DNA from: Rhodococcus sp. Leaf278
GTDB taxonomy: Bacteria > Actinomycetota > Actinomycetes > Mycobacteriales > Mycobacteriaceae
Assembly (NCBI RefSeq): GCF_001426085.1
Contig: NZ_LMRR01000010.1
Span: 62,001 to 126,000 of the forward strand
Direction: 5' to 3'
Length of the DNA: 64,000 bases
This document shows, in pieces, positions 28,999 to 38,906 of the stretch (position 1 is its first letter; every line of letters starts with the position of its first letter). The notes below the pieces were generated by a model that was given only the letters and a program-made list of their open reading frames with translations, was not told the DNA's origin and made no database searches. The translations under genes were made by a program, and so were the position numbers.

Positions 28999-31134
28999 CT
29001 AGCGCAGCGAGGCGGGAACCTGGAAGCGATCGCCGTACTTCTTGACCAATTCGTCTGCACGAGTGACGAATCCGGCCTGGCCACCCGGGTAGCCGACGAC
29101 GTACTGGTGCACGCCGCCCGTCCAGGCCGGGAAGCCGATGCCGAAGATCGAGCCGATGTTGGCGTCGGCGGTGGTGTTCAGAACACCTTCGTCGAAGCAC
29201 TTCTGCGTCTCGATGGCCTCGATGAACAACATGCGCTCCTTGAGGTCCTCGAACGGAATGTCCGCCGAACCCGACTTGAACGCATCACGCAGTCCGGGCC
29301 ACAGGCCGGCGCGCTTGCCGTCCTCGTACTCGTAGAAGCCCGCGCCCTTGGCCTTCGACGGACGCTCGAACTCGTCGACCATCTTGTCGATGACCTCGCC
29401 GGCCGGATCCTCGGGCGGGGTTCCACCGGCAGCCTTGATGGCGTCGTAGGTTTCCTTGCGGATCTTCTGCATCAGGTTGAGCGTGAGCTCGTCCGAAAGC
29501 TGCAGCGGCGCAGCCGGGTAACCGGCTTGTAGACCGGCCTGCTCGATGGTGGACGGCTCGACGCCCTCACCCAGCATCGCGATGGCCTCGTTGATGAACG
29601 TGCCGATCACGCGAGAGGTGAAGAAGCCGCGACTGTCGTTGACGACGATCGGGGTCTTCTTGATGATCTGCACCAGGTCGAATGCCTTGGCCAAAGCCGC
29701 ATCCGACGTCTTCTCGCCGCGGATGATCTCCACCAGCGGCATCTTGTCGACGGGTGAGAAGAAGTGGATGCCGATGAAGTCTTCCTGACGCTTGATGCCC
29801 TGAGCCAAGCTCGTGATGGGCAGCGTCGAGGTGTTGGAGCCGAGCAGCGCCGTCGGATCGACGAGGTCCTCGATCTCCTGGAAGACCTTCTGCTTCAACT
29901 CTTCCGACTCGAAGACGGCCTCGATGACGAGGTCGGCACCTTCGACGTCCTGGGCATCGGCGGTCGGGTGGATACGCGCGAGCAGAGCGTCCGACTTCTC
30001 CTGGGTGGTCTTGCCACGCGAGAGTGCCTTGGCCTCGATGGCCTCGGAGTACGCCTTGCCCTTCTGTGCCGACTCGATGGCAACATCCTTGAGCACCACG
30101 TCGATTCCGGCCTTGGCACACACGTACGCGATGCCCGCGCCCATCATGCCTGCGCCGAGAACCGCGACCTTGGTGAAGGTGGTCTTCTCGATGCCGTCGG
30201 GACGAGACTTACCCGCATTGATCGCCTGCAGGTCGAAGAAGAATGCCTGAATCATGTTCTTGGACACCAGGCCGGTGACCAACTCGGTGAAGTACCGCGA
30301 CTCGATGGTCGACGCATTGTCGAAATCGACCTGCGCACCTTCGACGGCCGCCGCGAGAATTGCGCGCGGAGCCGGCATCGGAGCGCCCTTGATCTGCTTG
30401 CGCAGGTTCGACGGGAACGCAGGCAGGATCTGGGCGAGCTTCGGATTCGAAGGCGTGCCACCGGGAATCTTGTAGCCCTTGACATCCCACGGTGCGACGC
30501 CACCCTCGGGGTTGGCCTTGATCCACGCCTTGGCGGTAGGCACCAATTCCTCGATGCTGCCGACCAATTCGTGAATCAAGCCGATCTCGAGTGCCTTCTC
30601 CGGACGGAACCGGGTGCCCTGCGCCAGGACCGACATGAAGCCGGTCTGGATGCCGAGCAGTCGCGTCACACGAGTGACACCGCCACCGCCGGGGAGCAGT
30701 CCCAGCGACACCTCGGGCAGACCGATCTGCACGCCGGAGACATTGGCGGCGATGCGGTGATGCGTCGCCAGTGCGATTTCGAGTCCGCCGCCGAGTGCCG
30801 CACCGTTGATGGCGGACACGACCGGCTTACCGAGCTTCTCGATGCGGCGCAGCTGAGCCTTGACTTCCTGGACCTCGTCGAACACCCGCTGGGCGTCCTC
30901 GGGCTGAGCGGAGATGAGGGTGTGCAGGTCGCCACCGGCGAAGAACGTCTTCTTGGCGGAGGTGATCACGACGCCGGTGATGGAGTCGACCTCGGCCTCA
31001 AGGCGATCGACGGTGGCTCCCATCGAGTCCTTGTACAGCTGGTTCATCGTGTTGGCGCCCTGGTTGGGGTCGTCCATCGTCAGGACGACGATGCCGTCGG
31101 CGTCCTGGTCCCACTGAATCATATTGTCAGACAT
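28999..31134 (-). CDS. fadB: fatty-acid oxidation multifunctional protein, alpha subunit
   Basis: 711 aa: N-terminal enoyl-CoA hydratase/isomerase domain (about residues 10-190; GGDLHTLISAQ and GAALGGGLEIALATHHRIAA), then the 3-hydroxyacyl-CoA dehydrogenase with NAD loop VAVLGAGMMGAGIAYVCAKA (about 330-350) and FFSPVDKMPLVEIIRG, and the C-terminal dehydrogenase domain. It catalyses hydration and NAD-linked oxidation in beta-oxidation, in complex with the thiolase encoded 8 nt upstream. ATG 31134 is chosen for its AGGA site and match to Rv0860-type proteins; the frame is open to 31191. Confidence 0.95.
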   Translation of the reverse strand: MSDNMIQWDQDADGIVVLTMDDPNQGANTMNQLYKDSMGATVDRLEAEVDSITGVVITSAKKTFFAGGDLHTLISAQPEDAQRVFDEVQEVKAQLRRIEKLGKPVVSAINGAALGGGLEIALATHHRIAANVSGVQIGLPEVSLGLLPGGGGVTRVTRLLGIQTGFMSVLAQGTRFRPEKALEIGLIHELVGSIEELVPTAKAWIKANPEGGVAPWDVKGYKIPGGTPSNPKLAQILPAFPSNLRKQIKGAPMPAPRAILAAAVEGAQVDFDNASTIESRYFTELVTGLVSKNMIQAFFFDLQAINAGKSRPDGIEKTTFTKVAVLGAGMMGAGIAYVCAKAGIDVVLKDVAIESAQKGKAYSEAIEAKALSRGKTTQEKSDALLARIHPTADAQDVEGADLVIEAVFESEELKQKVFQEIEDLVDPTALLGSNTSTLPITSLAQGIKRQEDFIGIHFFSPVDKMPLVEIIRGEKTSDAALAKAFDLVQIIKKTPIVVNDSRGFFTSRVIGTFINEAIAMLGEGVEPSTIEQAGLQAGYPAAPLQLSDELTLNLMQKIRKETYDAIKAAGGTPPEDPAGEVIDKMVDEFERPSKAKGAGFYEYEDGKRAGLWPGLRDAFKSGSADIPFEDLKERMLFIEAIETQKCFDEGVLNTTADANIGSIFGIGFPAWTGGVHQYVVGYPGGQAGFVTRADELVKKYGDRFQVPASLR

Positions 31135-31142
31135 CGTTTTCC

Positions 31143-32354
31143 TCAGACTCGCTCGATGATGGTGGCAACGCCCATGCCGCCGCCGATGCACAGGGTGATC
31201 AACGCGTATCGGCCGCCGCGGCGCTCGAGCTCGTCGAGCACGGTTCCGGTGATCATGGCACCGGTTGCACCGAGCGGGTGGCCCATGGCGATGGCACCGC
31301 CGTTGACGTTCAGCTTCTCGTTCGGGATCTTCAGATCCTTCTGGAAACGCAGCACCACGGAGGCGAACGCCTCGTTGAGCTCGAAGAGATCGATGTCGTC
31401 GACGGTCAGGCCCGCGGTCGCGAGAACCTTCTTCGACGCCGGGGTGGGACCGGTCAGCATGATGGTCGTATCGGCACCACTGGTCGCGGTCGCGACGATG
31501 CGGGCCCGCGGCACCAGGTTCAGGTCTTTGCCGGCCTGCTCGCTACCGACCAGGACGAGAGCCGCGCCGTCGACGATGCCGGAGCTGTTGCCGCCGGTGT
31601 GGACGTGCTCGATCTTCTCGATCCAGTGGTACTTCTGCAGCGCGACGTCGTCGAACCCGCCCATGGCCGCGATACCGGTGAAGGCCGGGTTCAGCTTGCC
31701 GAGCGATTCCACGGTGCTGCCCGGACGCATGTGCTCGTCCTGATCGAGGATCAGCAGGCCGTTCTGGTCGGTGACCGGAACGACGGATTTGGCGAAGTAG
31801 CCACCCGACCATGCGGCCGCGGCGCGTTCCTGGGACTGGACGGCGTACGCGTCGACGTCCTCGCGGGTGAAGCCCTCGATGGTGGCGATGAGATCGGCAC
31901 CGATGCCCTGCGGAGCGAAGTAGGTGTCGTAGTTGGTGACGGGGTCCATGGCCCACGCGCCGCCGTCACTGCCCATCGGCACGCGCGACATCGACTCGAC
32001 GCCGCCTGCGATGACCAGTTCGTCCCAGCCCGAACGCACCTTCTGCGCGGCCAGGTTGACCGCTTCGAGGCCGGACGCGCAGAAGCGGTTGAGCTGAAAG
32101 CCACCGACGGTGTCGGGCATCTTCGCAGCGAGCACGGCGGTACGAGCGATGTCGGCACCCTGATCTCCGACGGGTGAGACCACTCCGAGAATGAGGTCGG
32201 AGATCCGGTTCTCATCCATGTCCGGGAAACGTCGACGGAGCTCGTCGATCAGGCCCGTCACCAGGGAAATCGGCTTCACCGAATGCAGGGAGCCGTTCTT
32301 TCCCTTGCCTCGGGGAGTCCTGATGGCCTCGTAAATGAATGCCTCTGTAGTCAC
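31143..32354 (-). CDS. fadA: acetyl-CoA acyltransferase (thiolase)
   Basis: 403 aa, Rv0859-type thiolase. Nucleophile Cys in [13 protein letters not shown] (about residue 92), NEAFA motif, [15 protein letters not shown] with catalytic His and LCIGGGMG with the second Cys. Start GTG at 32354, giving [20 protein letters not shown], after GGAAGGAA. It is the upstream gene of the fadA-fadB operon, which cleaves 3-ketoacyl-CoA and completes beta-oxidation cycles. Confidence 0.95.
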   Translation of the reverse strand: MTTEAFIYEAIRTPRGKGKNGSLHSVKPISLVTGLIDELRRRFPDMDENRISDLILGVVSPVGDQGADIARTAVLAAKMPDTVGGFQLNRFCASGLEAVNLAAQKVRSGWDELVIAGGVESMSRVPMGSDGGAWAMDPVTNYDTYFAPQGIGADLIATIEGFTREDVDAYAVQSQERAAAAWSGGYFAKSVVPVTDQNGLLILDQDEHMRPGSTVESLGKLNPAFTGIAAMGGFDDVALQKYHWIEKIEHVHTGGNSSGIVDGAALVLVGSEQAGKDLNLVPRARIVATATSGADTTIMLTGPTPASKKVLATAGLTVDDIDLFELNEAFASVVLRFQKDLKIPNEKLNVNGGAIAMGHPLGATGAMITGTVLDELERRGGRYALITLCIGGGMGVATIIERV

Positions 32355-32588
32355 AGCGCGCAGTTCCTTCCAGATACTCGATCTTCTCGCGGTCGCAGTC
32401 GCGGCCGACCGCATCGGTGCGAGGCCATGGCAGACCTCAGCTCATGCCACAGTAGGGCCGCGAGAAGATCCGACGTAAGGACCGAAACGAGCGTTGTAGA
32501 TGACCCGACGATCCGGTTCAGGTTTGAACGACCCGTGCGTGGGACACTCCGATAGATCAGATTTACCGAGCGTGGAAGAAGAGCGACC

Positions 32589-32825
32589 ATGGAAACCGAC
32601 AACGAATTGACCGTGGGTTCGCGCGTCAAGGTACACATTCGCGCCGCCGGCACCGACGAGAAGGCCGAGCAGGACGCCTACGAGACGGGCGCGATCGTCG
32701 AGGATTTCGGCGTTCAGGCCGCCGACACCACGTCGCGTGAGTGGGCTGTGGCCAGGAGATGGGCCGTGGCATTGGACAGCGGGCGACTCGTGTTCGCCGA
32801 CAACGAGGATCTCACCGTCGGCTGA
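32589..32825 (+). CDS. small conserved protein, function unknown
   Basis: 78 aa acidic protein. Start ATG has AAGAG 8 nt upstream. It starts with an LTVGSRVKVHI strand and ends with WAVALDSGRLVFADNEDLTV, which looks like a small beta-barrel. No family is recognised with certainty; in M. tuberculosis a similar small gene (Rv0863) lies near fadA-fadB, which is weak positional support from memory. It converges on dnaX. Confidence 0.55.
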   Translation: METDNELTVGSRVKVHIRAAGTDEKAEQDAYETGAIVEDFGVQAADTTSREWAVARRWAVALDSGRLVFADNEDLTVG

Positions 32826-32837
32826 ACCACTCCTCTC

Positions 32838-35186
32838 TCAGGTCTCCTTGAGCGGTACTGCTCCCAATTCGCTGACCAACAGCTCCATCGCCACCGTTTC
32901 CGGGTCGCGGCGAACCGTCGGATCGGCAGGCTCGGCCGCTGCCTTGAGTAGCTCTTCTTCGTCCTCCGGCGTCTCCGGTGGCGGTGGGCCTACCGGCTCC
33001 GGCTCGTCGGGGTAATCCGGTGCCTCGGGCATCGGGATGTCGGCATCGCCGGTAGAACCGTCGCCCGCTGATCCGAAACCGTCCGACGTGAGGCGGGAAG
33101 CCCCTGCCTGGCTCGGCCTCGAGAACTTCGGCAGCGACGCGGGTTTCGCTGCCGGTTCATCTTTTTTTGCTGATGACTGTTCCGGTGGGGCCGCCGCCCC
33201 GACCAGACACACCACCGACCACTCCACCCCGAACACGTCACGCAGGGCGTCGCGAATGACGTCGGCGTTGCGCGGTTCCTCGAGGCGCTTGGCCAGCGGG
33301 GCCGAATCGTGGCCGAGCGTGATGGTGCCGTTCTCGACGGTGCGTACCGAGGCACCGGACAGCATGACCTCGACGGTTCTGCTCCGGTCCCGCACCTTGG
33401 TGCGGACCTCGGACCACACCGCGCGCACCGCAGCCGCGTCGGGCTCGTTCGATGCAGCGGCAGGGGCTGCCGCAGGTTCCGGTTCCGGCTCGAATACGGG
33501 TTCCGGTTCGGGGCCGTAATCGTCCTCCGGTTCCGGCGGGAAATCCTCGTGCGACACGGCGTCAGTCGAACTGTCGTTCGGCTGCGCTGCAACGGAATTC
33601 GAGGGCGTCGGATTCGGTGTCGCCGCGGGTTCTGGGGCGGCCGCAGGCTCTGGTTCTCGGGCGGTCTCGGGGGTCGGTGCCGGCTCGGGAGTCTCGACGG
33701 GTTCCGGAACGACAGGTTCCGGAGCGGCGGGTTCCAAAGCTGGTGCGGCAGGCACCGGTTCCACAACGGGCTCGGGCGCTACAACAGACGCGGGGGCTGG
33801 AGCAGTCGGCGGTGGTGTCGGCGGTGGTGTCGGTGCCGACACGGGTGGTGCTTCAGCAGCCGGAGGCCGTTGAGACGGTCGCTGGAACTTGGTCGGCGCC
33901 GTCGAACTGGGCGGTGCAGAACTGGGCGGGGTGAAACTCGACGGCGCGGGTTCCTCGGCGGCGTGCAACTGCGGTCGCGTCGGGTCCGCCGCTGCTTGCG
34001 CGACGGCTGCCTGCTCCCCTGCCGGGAGTGTCACATCGAGTCGACGCTCCACCCGCTCGAGTCGTTGCAGCACAGCCGATTCCGCGTCGGAGGCCGAGGG
34101 CAGCAGCATCCGGGCGCACATCACTTCGAGGAGCAGACGCGGCGCTGTTGCACCGCGCATCTCACCGAGACCCGAGTGCACGATTTCGGCATAGCGGGTC
34201 AGTGTGGCCGAACCGAGCAGGTCCGCCTCGTCACGGAGTCGTTCGAGGACGTCGCCCGGCACGTCGACCAGCCCGCGCTCACCGGCGTCGGGCACGGCCT
34301 TCATCAGAATCAGATCGCGCAGCCGATCGAGAAGATCGACGGCGAAGCGGCGTGGGTCGTGGCCCGCGTCCATCACCTTGTCGACGGTGCCGAACAGTGC
34401 CCCGCCGTCGCCCGCGGCCAATGCGTCGACGGCCTCGTCGATGAGTGCGACGTCGGTGACGCCGAGCAGCGATAGTGCCCGCGGATACGTGACGCCCTCG
34501 GGCCCGGCTCCGGCCAGCAGCTGATCCATGACGCTGAGCGAGTCACGGGGCGAGCCGCCGCCGGCGCGGATGACCAACGGGTAGACCGCATCCTCTACCG
34601 GGACCTGTTCCTGGCCGCAGATCTTCTCCAGCAGAACGCGCATCGTCGACGGTGCGAGCAGCCGGAAAGGGTAGTGGTGGGTACGCGAGCGGATGGTGGG
34701 GAGCACCTTCTCGGGCTCGGTGGTCGCGAAGATGAAGACCAAATGCTCCGGCGGCTCCTCGACGACCTTGAGCAGCGCGTTGAAGCCCGCCGGGGTCACC
34801 ATGTGCGCCTCGTCGATGATGAAGATGACGTAGCGCGATTCGGCCGGGGCGTACACGGCTTTGTCGCGCAGATCTCGGGCATCGTCGACGCCACCGTGGC
34901 TGGCCGCGTCCATCTCGACGACGTCGAAGTTGCCGGGGCCACCGGGTGCGAGTGCAACGCAGGAGTTGCACACTCCGCACGGCGTCGATGTCGGCCCTTC
35001 CGCGCAGTTCAGCGATCGGGCGAGGATGCGAGCCGAGGACGTCTTTCCGCAGCCACGCGGGCCGGAGAAGAGGTAGGCGTGGTTGATTCGGTTGGAATCG
35101 AGCGCCACGCTGATCGGCTCGGTGACGTGCTCCTGGCCGACGACTTCGGCGAACGTCGCTGGACGGTACTTCCGGTAGAGGGCCAC
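32838..35186 (-). CDS. dnaX: DNA polymerase III subunit tau (and probably gamma by frameshift)
   Basis: 782 aa clamp-loader subunit. GTG at 35186 gives the family N-terminus ALYRKYRPATFAEVVGQEHV. AAA+ motifs follow: Walker A SGPRGCGKTSSARIL (about residue 40), zinc cysteines CAEGPTSTPCGVCNSC, Walker B IFIIDEAHM, SRC-equivalent SRTHHYPF. After domain III comes a long Pro/Ala/Glu-rich linker (about 390-590), a folded domain (about 590-665) and an acidic tail ending ELLVSELGA. A slippery A7 site at codons 673-675 could yield a 676-aa shorter form. Unlike E. coli, recR/ybaB are not adjacent. Confidence 0.96.
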   Translation of the reverse strand: MALYRKYRPATFAEVVGQEHVTEPISVALDSNRINHAYLFSGPRGCGKTSSARILARSLNCAEGPTSTPCGVCNSCVALAPGGPGNFDVVEMDAASHGGVDDARDLRDKAVYAPAESRYVIFIIDEAHMVTPAGFNALLKVVEEPPEHLVFIFATTEPEKVLPTIRSRTHHYPFRLLAPSTMRVLLEKICGQEQVPVEDAVYPLVIRAGGGSPRDSLSVMDQLLAGAGPEGVTYPRALSLLGVTDVALIDEAVDALAAGDGGALFGTVDKVMDAGHDPRRFAVDLLDRLRDLILMKAVPDAGERGLVDVPGDVLERLRDEADLLGSATLTRYAEIVHSGLGEMRGATAPRLLLEVMCARMLLPSASDAESAVLQRLERVERRLDVTLPAGEQAAVAQAAADPTRPQLHAAEEPAPSSFTPPSSAPPSSTAPTKFQRPSQRPPAAEAPPVSAPTPPPTPPPTAPAPASVVAPEPVVEPVPAAPALEPAAPEPVVPEPVETPEPAPTPETAREPEPAAAPEPAATPNPTPSNSVAAQPNDSSTDAVSHEDFPPEPEDDYGPEPEPVFEPEPEPAAAPAAASNEPDAAAVRAVWSEVRTKVRDRSRTVEVMLSGASVRTVENGTITLGHDSAPLAKRLEEPRNADVIRDALRDVFGVEWSVVCLVGAAAPPEQSSAKKDEPAAKPASLPKFSRPSQAGASRLTSDGFGSAGDGSTGDADIPMPEAPDYPDEPEPVGPPPPETPEDEEELLKAAAEPADPTVRRDPETVAMELLVSELGAVPLKET
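33129..33168 (-). promoter_or_regulatory. programmed -1 frameshift cassette in dnaX
   Basis: On the minus strand the codons GCA AAA AAA GAT GAA contain A AAA AAA (33168-33162) in the correct phase for -1 slippage. A 7-nt spacer is followed by a stem CGGCAGCGA (33154-33146) / TCGCTGCCG (33137-33129) with an 8-nt loop. After slippage the next codons are AGA TGA, so translation stops after one residue. This mirrors the E. coli dnaX gamma signal. No clear Shine-Dalgarno-like stimulator is seen upstream. Confidence 0.75.
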
Positions 35187-35230
35187 GCCCGAAAGGGTAC
35201 CGGCGACCACGGACACACTTGCATCGCGCG

Positions 35231-37624
35231 TCACCGTGGGCCGGTGGAGACCGCTCTGATGTTCATGATCGCGAAGCTCTCCCTGGTACCGGTGGAATCC
35301 GAGAGCGCAAAGAGCCAGTTGCCGTCCTGTAGGGCATCCGAGATCGAGTGCCGCACGATGGCCCCCTTGGAGTTCTGGTAGTCGATCGAGACGGGTGTGC
35401 CACGAGCTGCGGCGTCGGTCAACACATCGAGCTCCTTCGGCAGCAACCGGCTGTGATGTTGCAGTGACGCTCGTACTCGCGCCTGGTCGACGCCGCCCGA
35501 GTCGCCGGTGCGCAGCAGCCGTGCCAGCTCACGTGGATCGCGTCGATGCCGTGCAGAGAGGACGGCCGGCTGCGTCGTCCGGGCGGTTGCTGCGCGCACC
35601 CGAGGTGAGCTGTCGAGTTCGAGCTGCCCGGTATCGGAGTGCCGCACCGGGGAGTATCCGTGCCTGCGAAGCACCGCGATCGTGTCGATCGGTGTTGCCG
35701 AACTGATCAGGACCGTGGGCGCGAGGCGATGGAACTCGAGTACCGCCAAGGCCTCGTCTTCCTCGATGGTGGTGAGCAGTACCTGGTCTTGGGAGACGAT
35801 GGCGCAGGGAATCCTGCGCACGGCGAGTGCGCCGTACGTGCGCCAACAATCCTTGATCGTGTACGCCAGCGCTTGGGGGACGTCGCCCTCGGCCATACCG
35901 GTCAGGGCCTCGATCAGCTCGTCACCGGTGCCGCCCGTGTCGAAGAAGCTGCGGATCGTCGCCGGGGTGAACCGCCACACCGACGCCACCTCCCGCGATT
36001 CCGGCTGAGCGGCCGCGCCGAGTATCGACGCCACCTCGGTGCTCGGAGGTCCGGTGACCACTGCCGTGGAATCGGGCAGCAACCGCACCGAGAACGGCAC
36101 CCGGTCGGCCATGTCCTGTAGCTGGTCGGTCAGAGCCGCGGCGATTCGACGGCGATCACCGTCCCGGCCGACGGGAAACTCCGTCAGGATGCTGCACAGA
36201 TCTGTAGGCGCACCGCCGGCCAGCACCCCGAGTCGAGTGGCCTCGGTCCAGAGAGCACCTACATGACCTGCGCCGGCGCTCGTCGAGACCACGGGAATGT
36301 GCCAGTCGAGGTAGCGGGCGAATTCGTCCGGACCCGGCAGCACAGTCGTCCGATCATCGGGACCATCGTGTCGCAGAAGAGCCGTCAGCGCGGTTGAGCG
36401 CAGGTCTGCCGCCGCGGGGTCGTCGAGCATCTTCTTGAGTACCGGCACGGCCTTCTGCGAGGCTCGCGGCACCCGGTGGGTGGGGGTGAACGGCGAATAC
36501 CACCAGGCTGCCAGCAACACGGCCGCCTGCTCGGCTCGCGCACTGGTGGACCACGTTTCGTACGCCGATGTCAATGCGACGCCGGTCTTCCCCCGCTCGG
36601 CGATCAAACCGGCTTCACGGGCAAGCATCAGCATCAGGGCGGTGTCGTGTTCTTCGGCGAATCCCAGCCGAGTGGTCAGCGAACGCAGTTCTTTGGCGCT
36701 GATGCCACCGGTCTTCATCATCGTCAAGCCGTCGGTATCGACGGACGTCAGCAGCGCCTGCGTGTGCTCGCAGAACTGCAGCAAGGCAATGGAACGAGTC
36801 CGCCGTACGTCGTCCTGCGAGAGCACGCGTGTGGCAAAGATCGGCGGAGCGAGTTCGATGGGCAAACGCCACCCCTCCCCTCGCAGCGCGATGCTCACCT
36901 CCAACGGCATCTCGACGCGATGCCCGTCCAGTCGATACAGCAGCCCCCGTTCATAGGCGGCGGTGCCCGCGGTCGGCGGCACATCGAAGATCAGGGACAC
37001 CGGGTTGCCATCGACGAAGCGAGACAGCATCTCTCGCATCTCGACCGGGCCATCGTCATGCAGGGCGCGGATTCGTTCGGGGGTCATTGCGGCTGCGACG
37101 GCGTCCGCGCGTGCAGTTCTGTCGAGCCCGGGATCGATCCCCAGACGGGCAAGCAGAGCCAACCGATCCTGTTCGACGGCGCAGCGCAGGAACAACTTTC
37201 GCTGCCGCAGAGCCAGTCCGAACGGGTGCGAGAAGACCCCGGACAGATCGACGGGACGGTATTCGACGGTGTCCGATCCAGGGGCGACGTTCGGCCGAAT
37301 CAGACCGAAGGACATCAATTCGGCCAGCGCGGCATCGATGTCCGGCGACTGGTTCGCCGTCCCCTCACCGGTCCAGTGACCGACCTCGGCTCGACTGAGA
37401 TCGCCCATGAGGGCGAACAATTCGAGCAGATCCAGCGCACCGCGATCGAGTTTTCGAGGCAGGGCCGCCACTCGCCACGGTGAGCCGAGCAACTGTGCGA
37501 GCAATCCGAACGAGCGCGGCGGAGGGTCGGTGGCCACATCCGGTCGGCGGCGCAGCAGACCGATCAATTCGTCCTCGTCGAGCGAGGCCAGCCACTCCTC
37601 GTACGTCCCGATACCCTCGGTCAT
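35231..37624 (-). CDS. helicase-associated-domain protein (Rv0862c-like)
   Basis: 797 aa. The family is annotated as helicase C-terminal or XPB/Ssl2 N-terminal-like, although no ATPase motif is visible here. N-terminal winged-helix-like repeats (ELIGLLRRRPDVATDPPPRS), a central region including VLISSATPIDTIAVLRRHGY, and a C-terminal WYL-like segment (PVSIDYQNSKGAIVRHSISD). In mycobacteria it lies beside the XPB gene; no XPB gene is present in this window. Possible role in DNA repair is inference. ATG start; 44 nt before the dnaX start. Confidence 0.7.
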   Translation of the reverse strand: MTEGIGTYEEWLASLDEDELIGLLRRRPDVATDPPPRSFGLLAQLLGSPWRVAALPRKLDRGALDLLELFALMGDLSRAEVGHWTGEGTANQSPDIDAALAELMSFGLIRPNVAPGSDTVEYRPVDLSGVFSHPFGLALRQRKLFLRCAVEQDRLALLARLGIDPGLDRTARADAVAAAMTPERIRALHDDGPVEMREMLSRFVDGNPVSLIFDVPPTAGTAAYERGLLYRLDGHRVEMPLEVSIALRGEGWRLPIELAPPIFATRVLSQDDVRRTRSIALLQFCEHTQALLTSVDTDGLTMMKTGGISAKELRSLTTRLGFAEEHDTALMLMLAREAGLIAERGKTGVALTSAYETWSTSARAEQAAVLLAAWWYSPFTPTHRVPRASQKAVPVLKKMLDDPAAADLRSTALTALLRHDGPDDRTTVLPGPDEFARYLDWHIPVVSTSAGAGHVGALWTEATRLGVLAGGAPTDLCSILTEFPVGRDGDRRRIAAALTDQLQDMADRVPFSVRLLPDSTAVVTGPPSTEVASILGAAAQPESREVASVWRFTPATIRSFFDTGGTGDELIEALTGMAEGDVPQALAYTIKDCWRTYGALAVRRIPCAIVSQDQVLLTTIEEDEALAVLEFHRLAPTVLISSATPIDTIAVLRRHGYSPVRHSDTGQLELDSSPRVRAATARTTQPAVLSARHRRDPRELARLLRTGDSGGVDQARVRASLQHHSRLLPKELDVLTDAAARGTPVSIDYQNSKGAIVRHSISDALQDGNWLFALSDSTGTRESFAIMNIRAVSTGPR

Positions 37625-37677
37625 TTTCTACCCCCCGGTGAAAGTTCTGCCGAACGTACCGCCGGGCACCGACAGAC

Positions 37678-38253
37678 TTACTTGTTCTTGGCTGCCGCTT
37701 TCGCTGCCTTCTTGAATTCGCGCACCTCGAGCAGGGATTTCTCGTCCACGACGTCGGCGATGGATCGACGCGCATCCTCGTCGCCGTAGGCTCCGGCGGC
37801 CTTGCGCCACCCGTCGGGTGTGACGCCCATCTGCTTGCCGAGCAGCGCGAGGAAGATGCGCGCCTTCTGGTCACCGTATCCGGGGAGCGCTTTGAGACGC
37901 TTCAGCACCTCGGCACCGTCGGGGTTATCGCGGGTCCAGATCTCCTGCGGCTTCCCGTCGTAGTTCTCGACCAGAAATCCTGCGAGCCCCTGAATGCGCT
38001 TGGCCATCGAACCCGGGAACCGATGCACGGCCGGGGTCTGCGCACACAATGCCGCGAATTCGTCCGGATCGGCGTCGGCGACGGTGTCGACTTTCAGATC
38101 ACCGAGACGGTCGACGAGCTTCTTCGGGCCGGCGAACGCCGATTCCATCGGTACCTGCTGATCGAGCAACATGCCGATCAGCAGCGCGAACGGATCCTCG
38201 GCGAGCAATGCATCGGCCTCTGGATCGCCGACGAGGTGCAGTGTGCGAGACAT
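37678..38253 (-). CDS. HhH-GPD family base-excision repair protein
   Basis: 191 aa from the ATG at 38253, where homologues start (MSRTLHLVGDPEADALLAED); the frame is open to 38331. The uncharacterised HhH-GPD group (TIGR03252-type) is recognised by LIGMLLDQQVPMESAFAGP and the helix-hairpin-helix/GPD region KRLKALPGYGDQKARIFLALL. The usual catalytic Lys of endonuclease III is not obvious, so glycosylase activity is unproven. It ends in a Lys/Ala tail. Confidence 0.8.
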   Translation of the reverse strand: MSRTLHLVGDPEADALLAEDPFALLIGMLLDQQVPMESAFAGPKKLVDRLGDLKVDTVADADPDEFAALCAQTPAVHRFPGSMAKRIQGLAGFLVENYDGKPQEIWTRDNPDGAEVLKRLKALPGYGDQKARIFLALLGKQMGVTPDGWRKAAGAYGDEDARRSIADVVDEKSLLEVREFKKAAKAAAKNK

Positions 38254-38301
38254 GACCTCGATCCTGCCATGCACCGTCCGCAATGATGAAAGGCTCGGTT
38301 C

Positions 38302-38886
38302 ATGAATACCGACGAGATTTCGCAGACACAATTCGAATGGGCGGACGAGGATGACCGTTTCGACATGGGACTGTGTTTCACGCTCGTGCGCTCGACGGAT
38401 CCCGAGGCTGTCCTCGCGGTGTTCGCGTCGGTCAGTCCCACGAAATCGCGGAAGCCGGCCGACATGGATGTCGACGAGTGGTCCGACTCCCTCCCCGACA
38501 GTGACATGGCAAGACGCTATGCAGGCGTAGCCGGCGACTGGGTCTGGGTACTCGAAGAGTTCACCATCTCAGGCTTACTGTCCCCTGTTCCGGAGAAATT
38601 GTCCGACACATTCGGCACCAGCATCACAGTGCAGTGGGATGTGAATGCGTTCTCTACCTTCGTATATGCAGTCGACGGCGTGATCGAGCGGCAGTTCGAG
38701 CTCGGCCGCGAAGCCGACCCCACCGACCGATCGACTCCCGAGGGGTATCTCGACGAGGAGGACGGAATCGACTGGGAGCAATGGATGTCCGGCGGTCTCT
38801 GCCTGCAGGCACGGCTTGCCGGAGTGGTAGCGCTGACAGTTGATCCGATCGATCCTGTCATTGTCGAAACGTGCAACGAGGGTTGA
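38302..38886 (+). CDS. DUF6461-like protein
   Basis: 194 aa acidic cytosolic protein. FEWADEDDRFDMGLCFTLVR near the N-terminus, a DWVWVLEEFTISG core and a C-terminal DGIDWEQWMSGGLCLQARLAG fit the DUF6461 family, common in actinobacteria and of unknown function. Divergent from the HhH-GPD gene (48 bp). Confidence 0.6.
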   Translation: MNTDEISQTQFEWADEDDRFDMGLCFTLVRSTDPEAVLAVFASVSPTKSRKPADMDVDEWSDSLPDSDMARRYAGVAGDWVWVLEEFTISGLLSPVPEKLSDTFGTSITVQWDVNAFSTFVYAVDGVIERQFELGREADPTDRSTPEGYLDEEDGIDWEQWMSGGLCLQARLAGVVALTVDPIDPVIVETCNEG

Positions 38887-38906
38887 GGTGAACCGCGTGC
38901 CGGAGG

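Noticed and set aside
29764-31743. 659-aa plus-strand ORF
   Set aside because: Antisense to fadB and fadA.
35231-37624. Active DNA helicase
   Set aside because: No Walker A or DEAD/DEAH motif is visible; only the helicase-associated domain name applies.
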